Shown one piece after another: positions 52,382 to 60,866 of a DNA stretch of 64,000 bases; the stretch's first letter is position 1, and every line of letters starts with the position of its first letter. Position numbers and translations under genes: made by a program. This stretch comes from Rickettsiales bacterium (GTDB lineage: Bacteria > Pseudomonadota > Alphaproteobacteria > Rickettsiales > SXRF01): assembly GCA_041396965.1 (NCBI GenBank), contig JAWKXN010000001.1, forward strand, positions 1,798,001-1,862,000, in the 5' to 3' direction. Under the pieces are notes generated by a model. That model saw only the letters and a program-made list of their open reading frames with translations. It ran no database searches and had not been told where the DNA came from.

Positions 52382-52590
52382 GCAACTCTTAAGTTAAAAC
52401 TTATTAAATAAAATAAAAACTTCACAAATACACCAAATACTAAGCGACAAACTCTAATAAGAGTCAATTAATAAAATATTAATAATAATACTGTTAGTCA
52501 AATAGATTATTAAAGAAAAATCCAGAACCCAAACTATCGTATTAAATTTAGTATCTAAAAGTTAATTAAAAAATAATATATGAATAATAT

Positions 52591-53118
52591 ATGCCAAAAA
52601 TTACCTTTATTATAGGCGGAGCGCGCTCAGGCAAAAGCTGGCATGCTGAACAAATAGCAATCAGCAGGGGCAAGAAAAAAATTTATATAGCTACCGCAGA
52701 ACCTATTGATGAAGAAATAAAAAATAGAATTTTACTACATCAAAAAAGACGTGGTTCTGAATGGATAACCACAGAATCTCCTATAGAATTGCCAAAACAG
52801 GTAGAAAATCTATCTAACAGTGACAACTTATTACTTATAGACTGCCTTACTCTATGGATTAACAATCTGTTATATAACAATAAAAATGTTACAAGATATA
52901 CAAACAACCTAATTGAATCACTTAAAAAAACACAATCTGATGTAATAATAGTGTCTAATGAGGTTGGTATAGGGATAACCCCCGACAATCAAATAGCCAG
53001 ACAATTCCGTGATTATGCTGGTATATTACACCAACAAATAGCTGAAATATCAAACTCCGTGATACTTATGGTCGCCGGAATCCCAATGGTTATAAAAGAC
53101 ACCGAGACTAAACACTAG
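52591..53118 (+). CDS. cobU: Adenosylcobinamide kinase / adenosylcobinamide-phosphate guanylyltransferase
   Basis: CobU (CobP) phosphorylates adenosylcobinamide and transfers GMP to it, preparing the substrate for CobS. The 175-residue protein has the P-loop FIIGGARSGKSWHAEQIA, IYIATAEPIDEEI, LLIDCLTLWINNLLYN and IVSNEVGIGITPDN. It is separated from the main cob region by mgtA and the secretion operon, which suggests later rearrangement or insertion of the virB block. Confidence 0.93.
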   Translation: MPKITFIIGGARSGKSWHAEQIAISRGKKKIYIATAEPIDEEIKNRILLHQKRRGSEWITTESPIELPKQVENLSNSDNLLLIDCLTLWINNLLYNNKNVTRYTNNLIESLKKTQSDVIIVSNEVGIGITPDNQIARQFRDYAGILHQQIAEISNSVILMVAGIPMVIKDTETKH

Positions 53119-53133
53119 ACAAATTTTGGTGCA

Positions 53134-53244
53134 CTACTGACGCAATTCAGTTTGGCTTAACACGGCACTATTACCGTTAGAAAAATCTAAAAATTCAAGT
53201 GCTGTGGTTAAGTTGGTAATATCAAGAATGGATGTAGTGGTCAT
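53134..53244 (-). CDS. Possible 36-residue small protein
   Basis: A short frame from ATG 53244 to TAG 53134 with AAGGA about eight bases upstream. The peptide starts MTTTSILDITNLTTALEF and ends LSQTELRQ. It has no close recognised relative and no signal. It lies just downstream of 53276-53647 on the same strand and might be co-transcribed. It could be a random open frame. Confidence 0.35.
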   Translation of the reverse strand: MTTTSILDITNLTTALEFLDFSNGNSAVLSQTELRQ

Positions 53245-53275
53245 GATGGAAATCCTTGTTCGTCATTTTTGTGAA

Positions 53276-53647
53276 TTATTTAAATGTGACTGTTACTTCT
53301 TTGATATTTTTTAGGCCATAGCCAGACGAACCATAAGCTTGAAATGCTCTTTCAACAAATGCTTTGATCTGTTTATCATCAATGCTCTCTTCTGTATGGA
53401 AGGTGGTGTTACTCCACTCAAAGATTCTATCTTTTCCTACTCCGTGCTCCACCCACTCAGACCAAATATTTATTGGCTCGCCTTTTACAAAAAGTGTAAA
53501 TGATTTTTGATTGCCTCTTGGGTTCCCACCTGTGTAGATAAAAATCAACTCTCTCTCCCTATCAATCAGCCAATCGTGGCTATATTGGCGAATTTCAGGA
53601 TGTTTTTGTTTGAATTCTTCAGGTGTTTTCTCTCTTACGAATGGCAT
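53276..53647 (-). CDS. Hypothetical protein
   Basis: A protein of about 123 residues, which I start at ATG 53647 because AAGGAG sits six bases upstream; an in-frame ATG at 53668 lacks this. It has RQYSHDWLIDRERELIFIYT, GGNPRGNQKSFTLFVKG and ERAFQAYGSSGYGLKNIKEV. It looks like a small globular alpha/beta protein without signal or membrane segment. I do not recognise the family. It lies after cobU on the other strand. Confidence 0.6.
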   Translation of the reverse strand: MPFVREKTPEEFKQKHPEIRQYSHDWLIDRERELIFIYTGGNPRGNQKSFTLFVKGEPINIWSEWVEHGVGKDRIFEWSNTTFHTEESIDDKQIKAFVERAFQAYGSSGYGLKNIKEVTVTFK

Positions 53648-53779
53648 ATTTTTCTCCTTATTTTCCATTTTATGACAAATGGTTCTTTTGGTTAATCACC
53701 CCCAAGATAGCTTTGACTTATGTGCTAACAATTGAAGTTTAGCTGTTTCTAGCAAGGATAGCGTTAAATAATATCTTAT

Positions 53780-54451
53780 TCATTTAATGTTTCCAGTTTT
53801 GAGATTTGGTAGCGCAACGAATGTTTTTGAGGGGTCATCGTACGGTGTAATGTCATCACCACCTAAATAATATTTATATTCCTTATATTTAGGTAGCCAA
53901 GTTAAATATTTTTCAATTTTCCACGTTACTGGCTCATTGGTAGTTTCTATAGCAATACTCTTAAATTTTACGCCTTCTCCAAATGTTGCCGCTAAATCAT
54001 TATGGTCTACTGGCTGTATAGACTTAGGGTCATTTATATCATTGAAAGTAACAAATTGTGGGAAGTATTCCCCTTCTTTCAGTATCTTTCTTAAGCCAAT
54101 ATCCAAGCTTCTATAATATCTAATACCTTGAGCGGTCGTAGGACCTTCTATTGGAAATGTCTGGTAAAGCTCATAGTCTGATTCATCAGATATTAAAACA
54201 AATAACAAACCTCTTTTCCCCAAGTTAACTATAACTGCTTCTCCTTTGACATCTGCTGGATTACCCATATGAAAATCTAGGAGCTTTGGCGAAGTAGAAT
54301 TAGACAGCTCTCTGACCGCTGAACCTGTTTTCAGACCTTCAGGAGTTTCAACTTCTACAGTCATACGATAATGAAGGGTAAAGCTTGGAAAATAAAACCA
54401 GTAACCCACAATAATTAACACCAACGATATGGCAATGGTAGTTTTCTTCAT
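53780..54451 (-). CDS. Conserved hypothetical membrane-anchored protein
   Basis: A 223-residue protein with one N-terminal helix (TIAISLVLIIVGYWFYF) that acts as an anchor or uncleaved signal. The periplasmic part starts FTLHYRMTVEVETPEGLKTG and contains EAVIVNLGKRGLLFVLISD and WLPKYKEYKYYLGGDD. Similar proteins with a YRMTVEVETPEG start occur as unknowns in proteobacteria, from memory. The function is unknown. Confidence 0.6.
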   Translation of the reverse strand: MKKTTIAISLVLIIVGYWFYFPSFTLHYRMTVEVETPEGLKTGSAVRELSNSTSPKLLDFHMGNPADVKGEAVIVNLGKRGLLFVLISDESDYELYQTFPIEGPTTAQGIRYYRSLDIGLRKILKEGEYFPQFVTFNDINDPKSIQPVDHNDLAATFGEGVKFKSIAIETTNEPVTWKIEKYLTWLPKYKEYKYYLGGDDITPYDDPSKTFVALPNLKTGNIK

Positions 54452-54766
54452 TCTCTAACTTTCTACTTGTGGTTGAAAATTAAGCCTTGTTTTCACAAAA
54501 AAATTAACAAAGCTGTTTCCATTAACATATAATGGGTTATATCAACATGCCACAAAATATATTTCCGTATTATGACTTATTTACCCCCTAATCGCCCGTG
54601 TAAGCGTCTTGGCGCTGACCTGTAGTTCTTTTGCCAGACAGGTGAGGTCTGTGCTGGATCGCTTGCGAGCGACCTTCAGACACTGGCAATACCCTACTTG
54701 CACAGCTTAGCTAAATGTACTCGGCACTTGTCTTAATTACGGAAAATTTCTCGTAAGAATCCGTAT
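54452..54766. other. Gene-free spacer with a GC-richer HTH-like fragment
   Basis: This 315-base spacer precedes the 53780-54451 gene and follows phaB (both minus). Bases about 54594-54712 are visibly GC-richer than the surroundings. On the minus strand they read, without a start, as VARKRSSTDLTCLAKELQVS then AKTLTRAIRG and a stop, which looks like the C-terminal helix-turn-helix of a recombinase or transposase. No full gene remains. A dyad GGATCGCT/AGCGACC lies at about 54656-54674. Confidence 0.4.
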
Positions 54767-55495
54767 TTATTCCATATACTGACCGCCATTAACCGAAATC
54801 GTCTCACCGGTAATGAAAGAAGCGTCATCAGCGGCAAGGAATATAACAGCACGCGCTATCTCTTCTGGTTCACCAAGTCTTCCCACTGGAATTCCCGCTA
54901 CTATTTTCTGCATTATGTCATCTTTAATGGATTTCACCATTTCGGTTGCTATATAACCTGGTGCTATAGCATTTACGGTAATACCACGACTAGCGGTCTC
55001 TCTAGCCAGTGCCTTAGTAAATCCAAATATGCCAGCTTTCGCCGCTGAATAATTTGTCTGCCCAAATTGCCCCAACTGACCATTCATTGAACTTATATTT
55101 ACAATGCGACCAAATTTATTATTACGCATTGAATCAAGAACAGCACGTGACATATTAAAACAAGAATTAAGGTTAGTATCTATAACTTCTGTCCATTGTT
55201 GCGCACTCATTTTATGCATCGCGCCATCACGAGTAATACCAGCGTTATTTACCAGCACGGCAACATCTCCGCCCAATTTTTGTGCGACCTCTTTTATTCC
55301 CGCCTCACACGCCTCATAAGATGATATGTCCCACTTAAACACTTCTATGCCATGTTCTTTACTAAAAGCCTGTGCCACATCATCACGCGACGCGTAATTC
55401 GCCGCCACCTTATATCCAGAGTTTTTAAGGGCTACGGAAATCGCCGCTCCAATCCCCCTAGTTCCACCAGTTACTACAGCTATTCTATCAGTCAT
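54767..55495 (-). CDS. phaB: Acetoacetyl-CoA reductase
   Basis: PhaB reduces acetoacetyl-CoA to (R)-3-hydroxybutyryl-CoA with NADPH for polyhydroxybutyrate synthesis. The 242-residue SDR protein starts at ATG 55495 (GGAGAAG seven bases upstream; a longer frame to 55531 is rejected). Motifs: AVVTGGTRGIGAAIS, NNAGITRDGAMHKMS, and the catalytic YxxxK in NYSAAKAGIFGFTKALARE, with ISVNGGQYM at the end. FabG is an alternative, but the phaA neighbour and HKMSAQQW favour PhaB. Confidence 0.9.
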   Translation of the reverse strand: MTDRIAVVTGGTRGIGAAISVALKNSGYKVAANYASRDDVAQAFSKEHGIEVFKWDISSYEACEAGIKEVAQKLGGDVAVLVNNAGITRDGAMHKMSAQQWTEVIDTNLNSCFNMSRAVLDSMRNNKFGRIVNISSMNGQLGQFGQTNYSAAKAGIFGFTKALARETASRGITVNAIAPGYIATEMVKSIKDDIMQKIVAGIPVGRLGEPEEIARAVIFLAADDASFITGETISVNGGQYME

Positions 55496-55544
55496 TTTCT
55501 TCTCCACACAGTAATATTTATAAACAATCAAGCTCTACAAAGCA

Positions 55545-56735
55545 CTATTCTCTCTCCACGCACATGGCAACACCCATACCACCGCCTATGCACAGAGTGG
55601 CGATAGCCTTTTTAGCATCACGACGTTTCATTTCATAAAGTAGACCTGTAAGAACCCGCGCGCCAGACGCTCCTACCGGATGACCAAGAGCTATTGCTCC
55701 TCCATTAACATTGAGCTTTTCTAAATCCCAACCCATTTCACGGTTCACGGAAATAGCTTGCGCCGCGAATGCCTCATTGGCTTCTATCAGATCAAGATCA
55801 TCAACTGTCCATCCAGCTTTCTGTAAGGCTTTTTTGCTGGCAGGAATCGGACCTGTGCCCATAATATCAGGAGACACACCAGCGTGCGCCCAAGATTTAA
55901 TGGTAGCCATAACCTCAAGACCTCGCTTATCAGCCTCTCCTCTGGTCATCAACATCACAACTGCCGCACCATCATTAATACCAGAAGCGTTACCAGCGGT
56001 AACAGTACCCTCTTTATCAAAAGCAGGACGTAATTTAGCTAGAGTCTCCGCTGTTGTATTCGGCTTTGGATGCTCATCAGTATCAACAACCGTATCTCCC
56101 TTACGGCTACTTATAACAACAGGCACAATCTCATCCTTAAACTTACCATTTTTCATCGCCTCGCCGGTTTTTTGCTGAGATGCTAGCGCGAAAGCGTCCT
56201 GCTCTTCACGAGTTATGCCAAATTTTTTAGCGATATTCTCAGCGGTAACACCCATATGAACATTGTGGAAAGGGTCAACCAAAGCATCATACAACATAGT
56301 ATCAACCATAGTAGCGCTACCCATTTTAACACCACCACGCAACGGTATAGCATGTGGCGACTGACTCATACTCTCCTGACCACCAGCGATAACAATAGAA
56401 CTGTCACCATTTTTAATCGCTTGATAGCCAAGACATACAGCTCTAAGCCCAGAACCACAAAGCTGATTCATCCCCCACGCCGGAACTTCTTTCGGCAAAC
56501 CAGAATTAAGCGCCGCTTGACGTGCCGGATTTGGACCAGTATGAGCGGTAAGTATTTGCCCAAGTATAACCTCCGATATATCAGCGCCGTCTACTCCAGT
56601 ACGCTTCAATATTTCTTTAATAACAATCTCACCAAGTTTATGAGCGGGTACGGAACTCAATACACCGTTAAAAGTACCAACCGCAGTACGAACCGCTCCT
56701 ACGATAACAACATCATTCGCATTATTTGCAGACAT
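55545..56735 (-). CDS. phaA: Acetyl-CoA acetyltransferase
   Basis: PhaA condenses two acetyl-CoA to acetoacetyl-CoA. The 396-residue biosynthetic thiolase has MNQLCGSGLRAVCLGYQ with the acylated Cys93, AGGQESMSQSPHAIPLRGG, EANEAFAAQAISVNREM, and GGAIALGHPVGASGARVL with the catalytic His. It is followed by phaB after about 50 bases, the usual phaAB order; no polymerase (phaC) or regulator (phaR) is in the window. It is distinct from the degradative-looking thiolase at 8181-9308. Confidence 0.94.
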   Translation of the reverse strand: MSANNANDVVIVGAVRTAVGTFNGVLSSVPAHKLGEIVIKEILKRTGVDGADISEVILGQILTAHTGPNPARQAALNSGLPKEVPAWGMNQLCGSGLRAVCLGYQAIKNGDSSIVIAGGQESMSQSPHAIPLRGGVKMGSATMVDTMLYDALVDPFHNVHMGVTAENIAKKFGITREEQDAFALASQQKTGEAMKNGKFKDEIVPVVISSRKGDTVVDTDEHPKPNTTAETLAKLRPAFDKEGTVTAGNASGINDGAAVVMLMTRGEADKRGLEVMATIKSWAHAGVSPDIMGTGPIPASKKALQKAGWTVDDLDLIEANEAFAAQAISVNREMGWDLEKLNVNGGAIALGHPVGASGARVLTGLLYEMKRRDAKKAIATLCIGGGMGVAMCVERE

Positions 56736-56791
56736 AACTCATCTCCTTAAATTCAATCTAAAATACATATTCAATAAATTATTGTCACCTA

Positions 56792-56924
56792 TGTAGGTAA
56801 GTGAAACTAAAATGTCCAGCTTTTTTGTAATAAAACGAAAGTTCTATTATTAATTCAATTGCTGCATCGCAATATAAACATATTACTCTTGCTATTAAAT
56901 AATTGTTATTTTAACTTACCTACA
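56792..56924. promoter_or_regulatory. Divergent spacer with 11-bp inverted repeats upstream of phaA
   Basis: TGTAGGTAAGT at 56792-56802 and its exact reverse complement ACTTACCTACA at 56914-56924 lie in the 242-base spacer between phaA and the 56978 gene, with centres 122 bases apart. Each is near one of the two starts. They may be paired operator sites, a loop-forming pair, or chance. Confidence 0.35.
56859..56872. promoter_or_regulatory. Candidate PhaR-like operator
   Basis: The segment TTGCTGCATCGCAA contains CTGC-N3-GCAA, one base off the CTGC-N3-GCAG dyad that I recall for PhaR repressors of polyhydroxybutyrate genes in alphaproteobacteria. It lies about 125 bases before the phaA start codon. 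Confidence 0.35.
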
Positions 56925-56977
56925 ACCAATAAACCCCAAATTGTATATGTTACGCAATAGCAAGATAAGGACTGAAA

Positions 56978-59155
56978 ATGACTTCTAAAAACAACAAATA
57001 TTCCCTTATAGTAACTCCTCCTGAAGAAGGCGCGCTCGCCGCTTGGAACGCTATAATACCACTCATTAAAAAATTGGGAATAAACCAGCAAGAAGCTCCT
57101 ATGGATTTAGCGTCAAGAGTCCTGACTAATGGCGAGGCGGTAGACACCGCCATAAAGCAGGTAAAGGATAATAGTAAATCAGTTTATCTTAAAGGACCCG
57201 GCATCACTCCATCTGATAAACAAATGCTGGATACGATAAGTAAGTTGGAAAAACTTAGTCTGTTAAAATTCAAACTTAACGATAAAAATTCTCAGACAAA
57301 ACTACAAGACGCGACCGATAAATTAAGAGATGAGCTAAAGCCAAATGAGAATGAGGAAAATATGGCAAAATTCGCGGCAAGCGTAAAGAACCTGCTTAAT
57401 AAAATAGGCAGCCCTAACGCTCGCTGGCGTGATGTGCTGGAAGTTACACTAGAAAGAGGCGTATCCGATGAGCTAGCAAAACGTTCCACCTATAAACCGG
57501 CAAGCTGGAATAAAAACACTCCTTTTGAGGTTATGGCAATGCCACAAACCAGTGAAAATACCATAGAAGGAAAAAAAATAAGCGGTGGGGAGATTATTAT
57601 AGAACATAAAGCCCATGATGGCAGCGTAAAAACTGTCACCGAGAAACTTACTGATGGCAGTTCTATCCGCCTATTTACCAATAGCAAGAGAGCAATATCA
57701 GAATTTATAGACTCAAACATTGAGACACTAAAAAGCTCTGACCAGATAATTCATGGAGCAAAAGCCACTGTCATATCTGTATACGACGTATCGCTAAATA
57801 AAATCCTCTCACAAAAGCTGCATTCCGTAGGTCTTTCTAAAAAAATAGCCGATTATGCTTTGGAAAAAGACAAGTCTAAAAATATTGTAAAAGATGAAAG
57901 CGGCGCGAATATCATGGCAACTGGTTTTTTGATTGATAACGCTCACGCTATACTGGCGAATAACGCGCCAACATCCCCTACCACTATGATCTCACTCAAC
58001 CAATCATATGCGTCATCTGTTCGTGAGTTCTGGCAAGAAGTAAAGGCAAGCGATGGCTTTAATAGCCCAGAAAACTCATCCATAATCCGCCTATCATCAA
58101 CTAAGGATCATTACAAACCATTCCAATTTATCGGTGGCAAGATAAAAGTTACTGATGGTAATGGCATTGTAATATTTGATAAAGAGTTCGGCAGCGATGA
58201 AATAGCCCTGATCACTGTTCTTGATAAGGGACGGATTGAGCGGGCGGTAAAAAATATTTTTACTAACGCGCGAAACAACAACCAGAATGTCATATTCGGT
58301 TTTGATGATAATGATTATTACGCTATAGCGATAGATAGTGTGAGGCAAAACGCCAAAAATTATCCAAACGTAAATTACGAGATTCTAAGTTCTGGTAAAG
58401 CAGGCGCGAAATTCTTTACCGGCGGCATAAAAAATACCATGCTGGTCGCCTCCAACATTATGGGGGATTTCCTAACCGATATAGAACTGGCTGGAAAAGG
58501 AACTTCTTACTCTATTGGAACTCTTGGTGATGGCCGTAAGGCAGTTGAGCTTGGTACGGGAGGCACCGCTCCTGACTTACTCACAATGTGGAAAGAGCAA
58601 GGAATTCTTCAGTTTAACCCTATGGCGTTTATTGAAGGCTTATCTTACGGGATAAAATTTCTAGGTGAGCTTATGAAACGTGACGGCATAGATAATTCCG
58701 ATTACGAAACTATTTCAAAAGCTTTGGAAGAAGCCTTATACGCCACCACTGATAACGGCATTATATTACCTATATCAAAAGGTGCTTTCAAAATAAATAA
58801 TAACGCCACCGAAACATTTGTTAGCACTCATACATTCGTAAAATCTGTTGAACTTGAGACCTTAAAATTACTCACTGGCAAGCATCCCGTAGCTAGTCAG
58901 GAAAATATAGATAAATCCGCAGATGAACTTAAGAAAATGCTCGCCTATGATAAAACTGTTTTCGCTCTTCTCAAAAGTGATAAAGCCGAAGAATGGAAAG
59001 CTAGCAATAATAAATATAATAACATTAGAGAGCAAAATAATCAGCTAGATAGTTTCAATCCTAATTATAGTCTGGATATTCCCGCTGGCGAAATAAATAC
59101 GGAAAAACTACTGACATTACAAGCAAAACAGATAAAAACCCTAAAAGCGGCCTAA
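56978..59155 (+). CDS. Divergent monomeric isocitrate dehydrogenase-like protein, probable pseudoenzyme
   Basis: This 725-residue protein aligns from memory along its whole length with monomeric NADP isocitrate dehydrogenase (about 740 residues, as in Azotobacter). Anchors: EEGALAAWNAIIPLIKKLGI with DLASRVL (family DEAPALATYSLLPIIKAF, DISLAGRL); KATVISVYD at 262-270 (KATMMKVSD); GGKIKVTDGNGIVIFD at 386-401; VIFGFDDNDYYAI (VFWLDPARAHDAQ); ASNIMGDFLTDIE (TGNVLRDYLTDLF); GGTAPDLLTMWKEQGILQF (GGSAPKHVQQFLEEGYLRW). Substrate and NADP motifs are lost: NSDRRAP is replaced by VSDELAK, the catalytic Lys region KVSD by SVYD, and the Arg-Ala-His of the NADP site by Asp-Tyr-Tyr. It has no other recognisable domain. 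The stop is three bases before ubiD, so the two are likely coupled. Confidence 0.6.
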   Translation: MTSKNNKYSLIVTPPEEGALAAWNAIIPLIKKLGINQQEAPMDLASRVLTNGEAVDTAIKQVKDNSKSVYLKGPGITPSDKQMLDTISKLEKLSLLKFKLNDKNSQTKLQDATDKLRDELKPNENEENMAKFAASVKNLLNKIGSPNARWRDVLEVTLERGVSDELAKRSTYKPASWNKNTPFEVMAMPQTSENTIEGKKISGGEIIIEHKAHDGSVKTVTEKLTDGSSIRLFTNSKRAISEFIDSNIETLKSSDQIIHGAKATVISVYDVSLNKILSQKLHSVGLSKKIADYALEKDKSKNIVKDESGANIMATGFLIDNAHAILANNAPTSPTTMISLNQSYASSVREFWQEVKASDGFNSPENSSIIRLSSTKDHYKPFQFIGGKIKVTDGNGIVIFDKEFGSDEIALITVLDKGRIERAVKNIFTNARNNNQNVIFGFDDNDYYAIAIDSVRQNAKNYPNVNYEILSSGKAGAKFFTGGIKNTMLVASNIMGDFLTDIELAGKGTSYSIGTLGDGRKAVELGTGGTAPDLLTMWKEQGILQFNPMAFIEGLSYGIKFLGELMKRDGIDNSDYETISKALEEALYATTDNGIILPISKGAFKINNNATETFVSTHTFVKSVELETLKLLTGKHPVASQENIDKSADELKKMLAYDKTVFALLKSDKAEEWKASNNKYNNIREQNNQLDSFNPNYSLDIPAGEINTEKLLTLQAKQIKTLKAA

Positions 59156-59158
59156 ATA

Positions 59159-60673
59159 ATGCCTTACCTATCGCTACGTGACTTCATAGATGATCTTGAA
59201 AAGTATAAGATGCTTATTCGGGTAAAAAGTCCAGTTTCCACATATCTGGAAATGACGGAGATTGGCAGACGACTAATAGATAATAATGGTCCTGCTGTTC
59301 TGTTTGAGAATGTAGTTCATGCGGGAGAGAAAAGCTCCATCCCAGTGCTCATCAATCTATTCGCTGGCATTGATAGAATTGCCAGAGGAATTGATAAAAA
59401 ACCAGAAGAACTGCGTGAACTTGGCAAAACTCTAGCATTCCTAAAACAGCCAGAACCACCAAATGGCTGGAAAGAAGCATGGGAAATGTTGCCTATATTA
59501 AAAACCGCCATGTCAATGAAACCAAAAAATGTAAGTAAAGCTCCCTGTCAGGAAATAGTCCTTACCGGCGATGATGTGGATCTATCAACATTTCCTATCC
59601 AGAGCTGTTGGCCAGACGAACCAGCTCCTCTTATAACTTGGCCGTTGGTGGTTACCAGACCTCATGACAACAAACTTGATTCAGACGACCAAAAATCCGT
59701 AAGCGATGATAATTATAATCTCGGCATATACCGTATGCAGGTTTTAGGTAAAAATAAAACCATAATGCGCTGGTTAAAACATAGAGGCGGCGCACTGCAC
59801 CACGCTGGATGGGTGAAAGAAAAGACCGATCCAATGCCGTGCGCTGTAGTGATTGGCGCGGATCCAGCGACCATACTAGCGGCGGTAACTCCAGTACCAG
59901 ACAATCTGTCGGAATACCAATTCTCAGGTCTATTACGTGGCAAAAAACTAGAACTAGTGGATTGTAAAACGATTCCTATAAAAGTACCAGCACAAGCGGA
60001 AATAGTTCTAGAAGGTCACGTGTCACTTGATGAATACGCTGATGAAGGACCATATGGCGACCATACGGGATATTACAATTCTGTAGAAAAATTCCCTGTC
60101 TTTACCATAAGCGCGATTACTATGCGTAAAGACCCAATCTATCTTAGCACCTATACCGGCAGGCCACCAGATGAGCCATCCATACTTGGAGAAGCGTTAA
60201 ATGAGATATTCATCCCCCTACTCCAGCAGCAATTTCCAGAAATAATTGACTTCTGGTTGCCTCCTGAGGGCTGTTCTTATCGGGTGGCGGTTGTATCCAT
60301 CAAAAAAGCCTACGCCGGACATGCTAAGAGGATAATGATGGGAGTATGGTCATTCCTCCGTCAATTCATGTATACTAAATGGGTAATAGTGGTTGATGAT
60401 GACATTGACTGCCGTAACTGGCAGGACGTAATCTGGGCTATATCTACTCGTATGGATCCGGCTCGGGATATAACGCTAGTAGAGAACACTCCTATAGACT
60501 ATCTGGACTTCGCCTCGCCAGTATCTGGTCTTGGCAGCAAGGCTGGACTAGACGCTACTAACAAATGGGAAGGAGAAACCACCCGCGAGTGGGGCAAGAA
60601 AATATATATGAAACAATATATTATAGAAAAATCTGACGAAATATGGCAGGAAATATTAACTATTACGAAATAA
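59159..60673 (+). CDS. ubiD: UbiD family decarboxylase (4-hydroxy-3-polyprenylbenzoate)
   Basis: UbiD removes the carboxylate of the polyprenyl-hydroxybenzoate ring in ubiquinone synthesis, using prenylated FMN made by UbiX. The 504-residue protein has LRDFIDDLEKYKMLIRVK at the start, NLGIYRMQVLGKNKTIMRW, GHVSLDEYADEGPYGDHTGY, YTGRPPDEPSILGEALNE and VVDDDIDCRNWQDVIWA. It follows the isocitrate-dehydrogenase-like gene immediately. UbiX is not in the window. Confidence 0.94.
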   Translation: MPYLSLRDFIDDLEKYKMLIRVKSPVSTYLEMTEIGRRLIDNNGPAVLFENVVHAGEKSSIPVLINLFAGIDRIARGIDKKPEELRELGKTLAFLKQPEPPNGWKEAWEMLPILKTAMSMKPKNVSKAPCQEIVLTGDDVDLSTFPIQSCWPDEPAPLITWPLVVTRPHDNKLDSDDQKSVSDDNYNLGIYRMQVLGKNKTIMRWLKHRGGALHHAGWVKEKTDPMPCAVVIGADPATILAAVTPVPDNLSEYQFSGLLRGKKLELVDCKTIPIKVPAQAEIVLEGHVSLDEYADEGPYGDHTGYYNSVEKFPVFTISAITMRKDPIYLSTYTGRPPDEPSILGEALNEIFIPLLQQQFPEIIDFWLPPEGCSYRVAVVSIKKAYAGHAKRIMMGVWSFLRQFMYTKWVIVVDDDIDCRNWQDVIWAISTRMDPARDITLVENTPIDYLDFASPVSGLGSKAGLDATNKWEGETTREWGKKIYMKQYIIEKSDEIWQEILTITK

Positions 60674-60700
60674 GTTAATCTTCTTATACTATAATAACAA

Positions 60701-60785
60701 GGTCGCGACCACAACCCACCGCTCATGCGGCGTAAGCCTCAGTGGCGTTCGAGCGACCATTTAACTTTTTTATAAAAAGTTAAAT
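60701..60785. repeat. Palindromic elements after ubiD
   Basis: GGTCGC (60701-60706) pairs with GCGACC (60753-60758), enclosing CCGC(TCAT)GCGG; GGTCGCGACC is itself a palindrome. This is followed directly by a perfect AT-rich hairpin ATTTAACTTTTT(TAT)AAAAAGTTAAAT (60759-60785). Together they occupy much of the 193-base spacer before the diguanylate cyclase and may end the ubiD transcript. Confidence 0.55.
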
Positions 60786-60866
60786 TGAAATATTACGTAT
60801 CGCAATAATTTCTTAACAATAGCCAGCTATTATATAAAATAATCTTAATTTTTTTCAGAGCAATAA

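Noticed and set aside
55496..55531. Longer PhaB with residues IVYKYYCVEKK
   Set aside because: GGAGAAG precedes ATG 55495, and the family begins just before the TGGTRGIG motif; the extension is leader sequence.
56256..56750. A 164-codon plus-strand frame opposite phaA
   Set aside because: It is the mirror of the thiolase gene, with low-complexity Thr/Asn/Arg composition.
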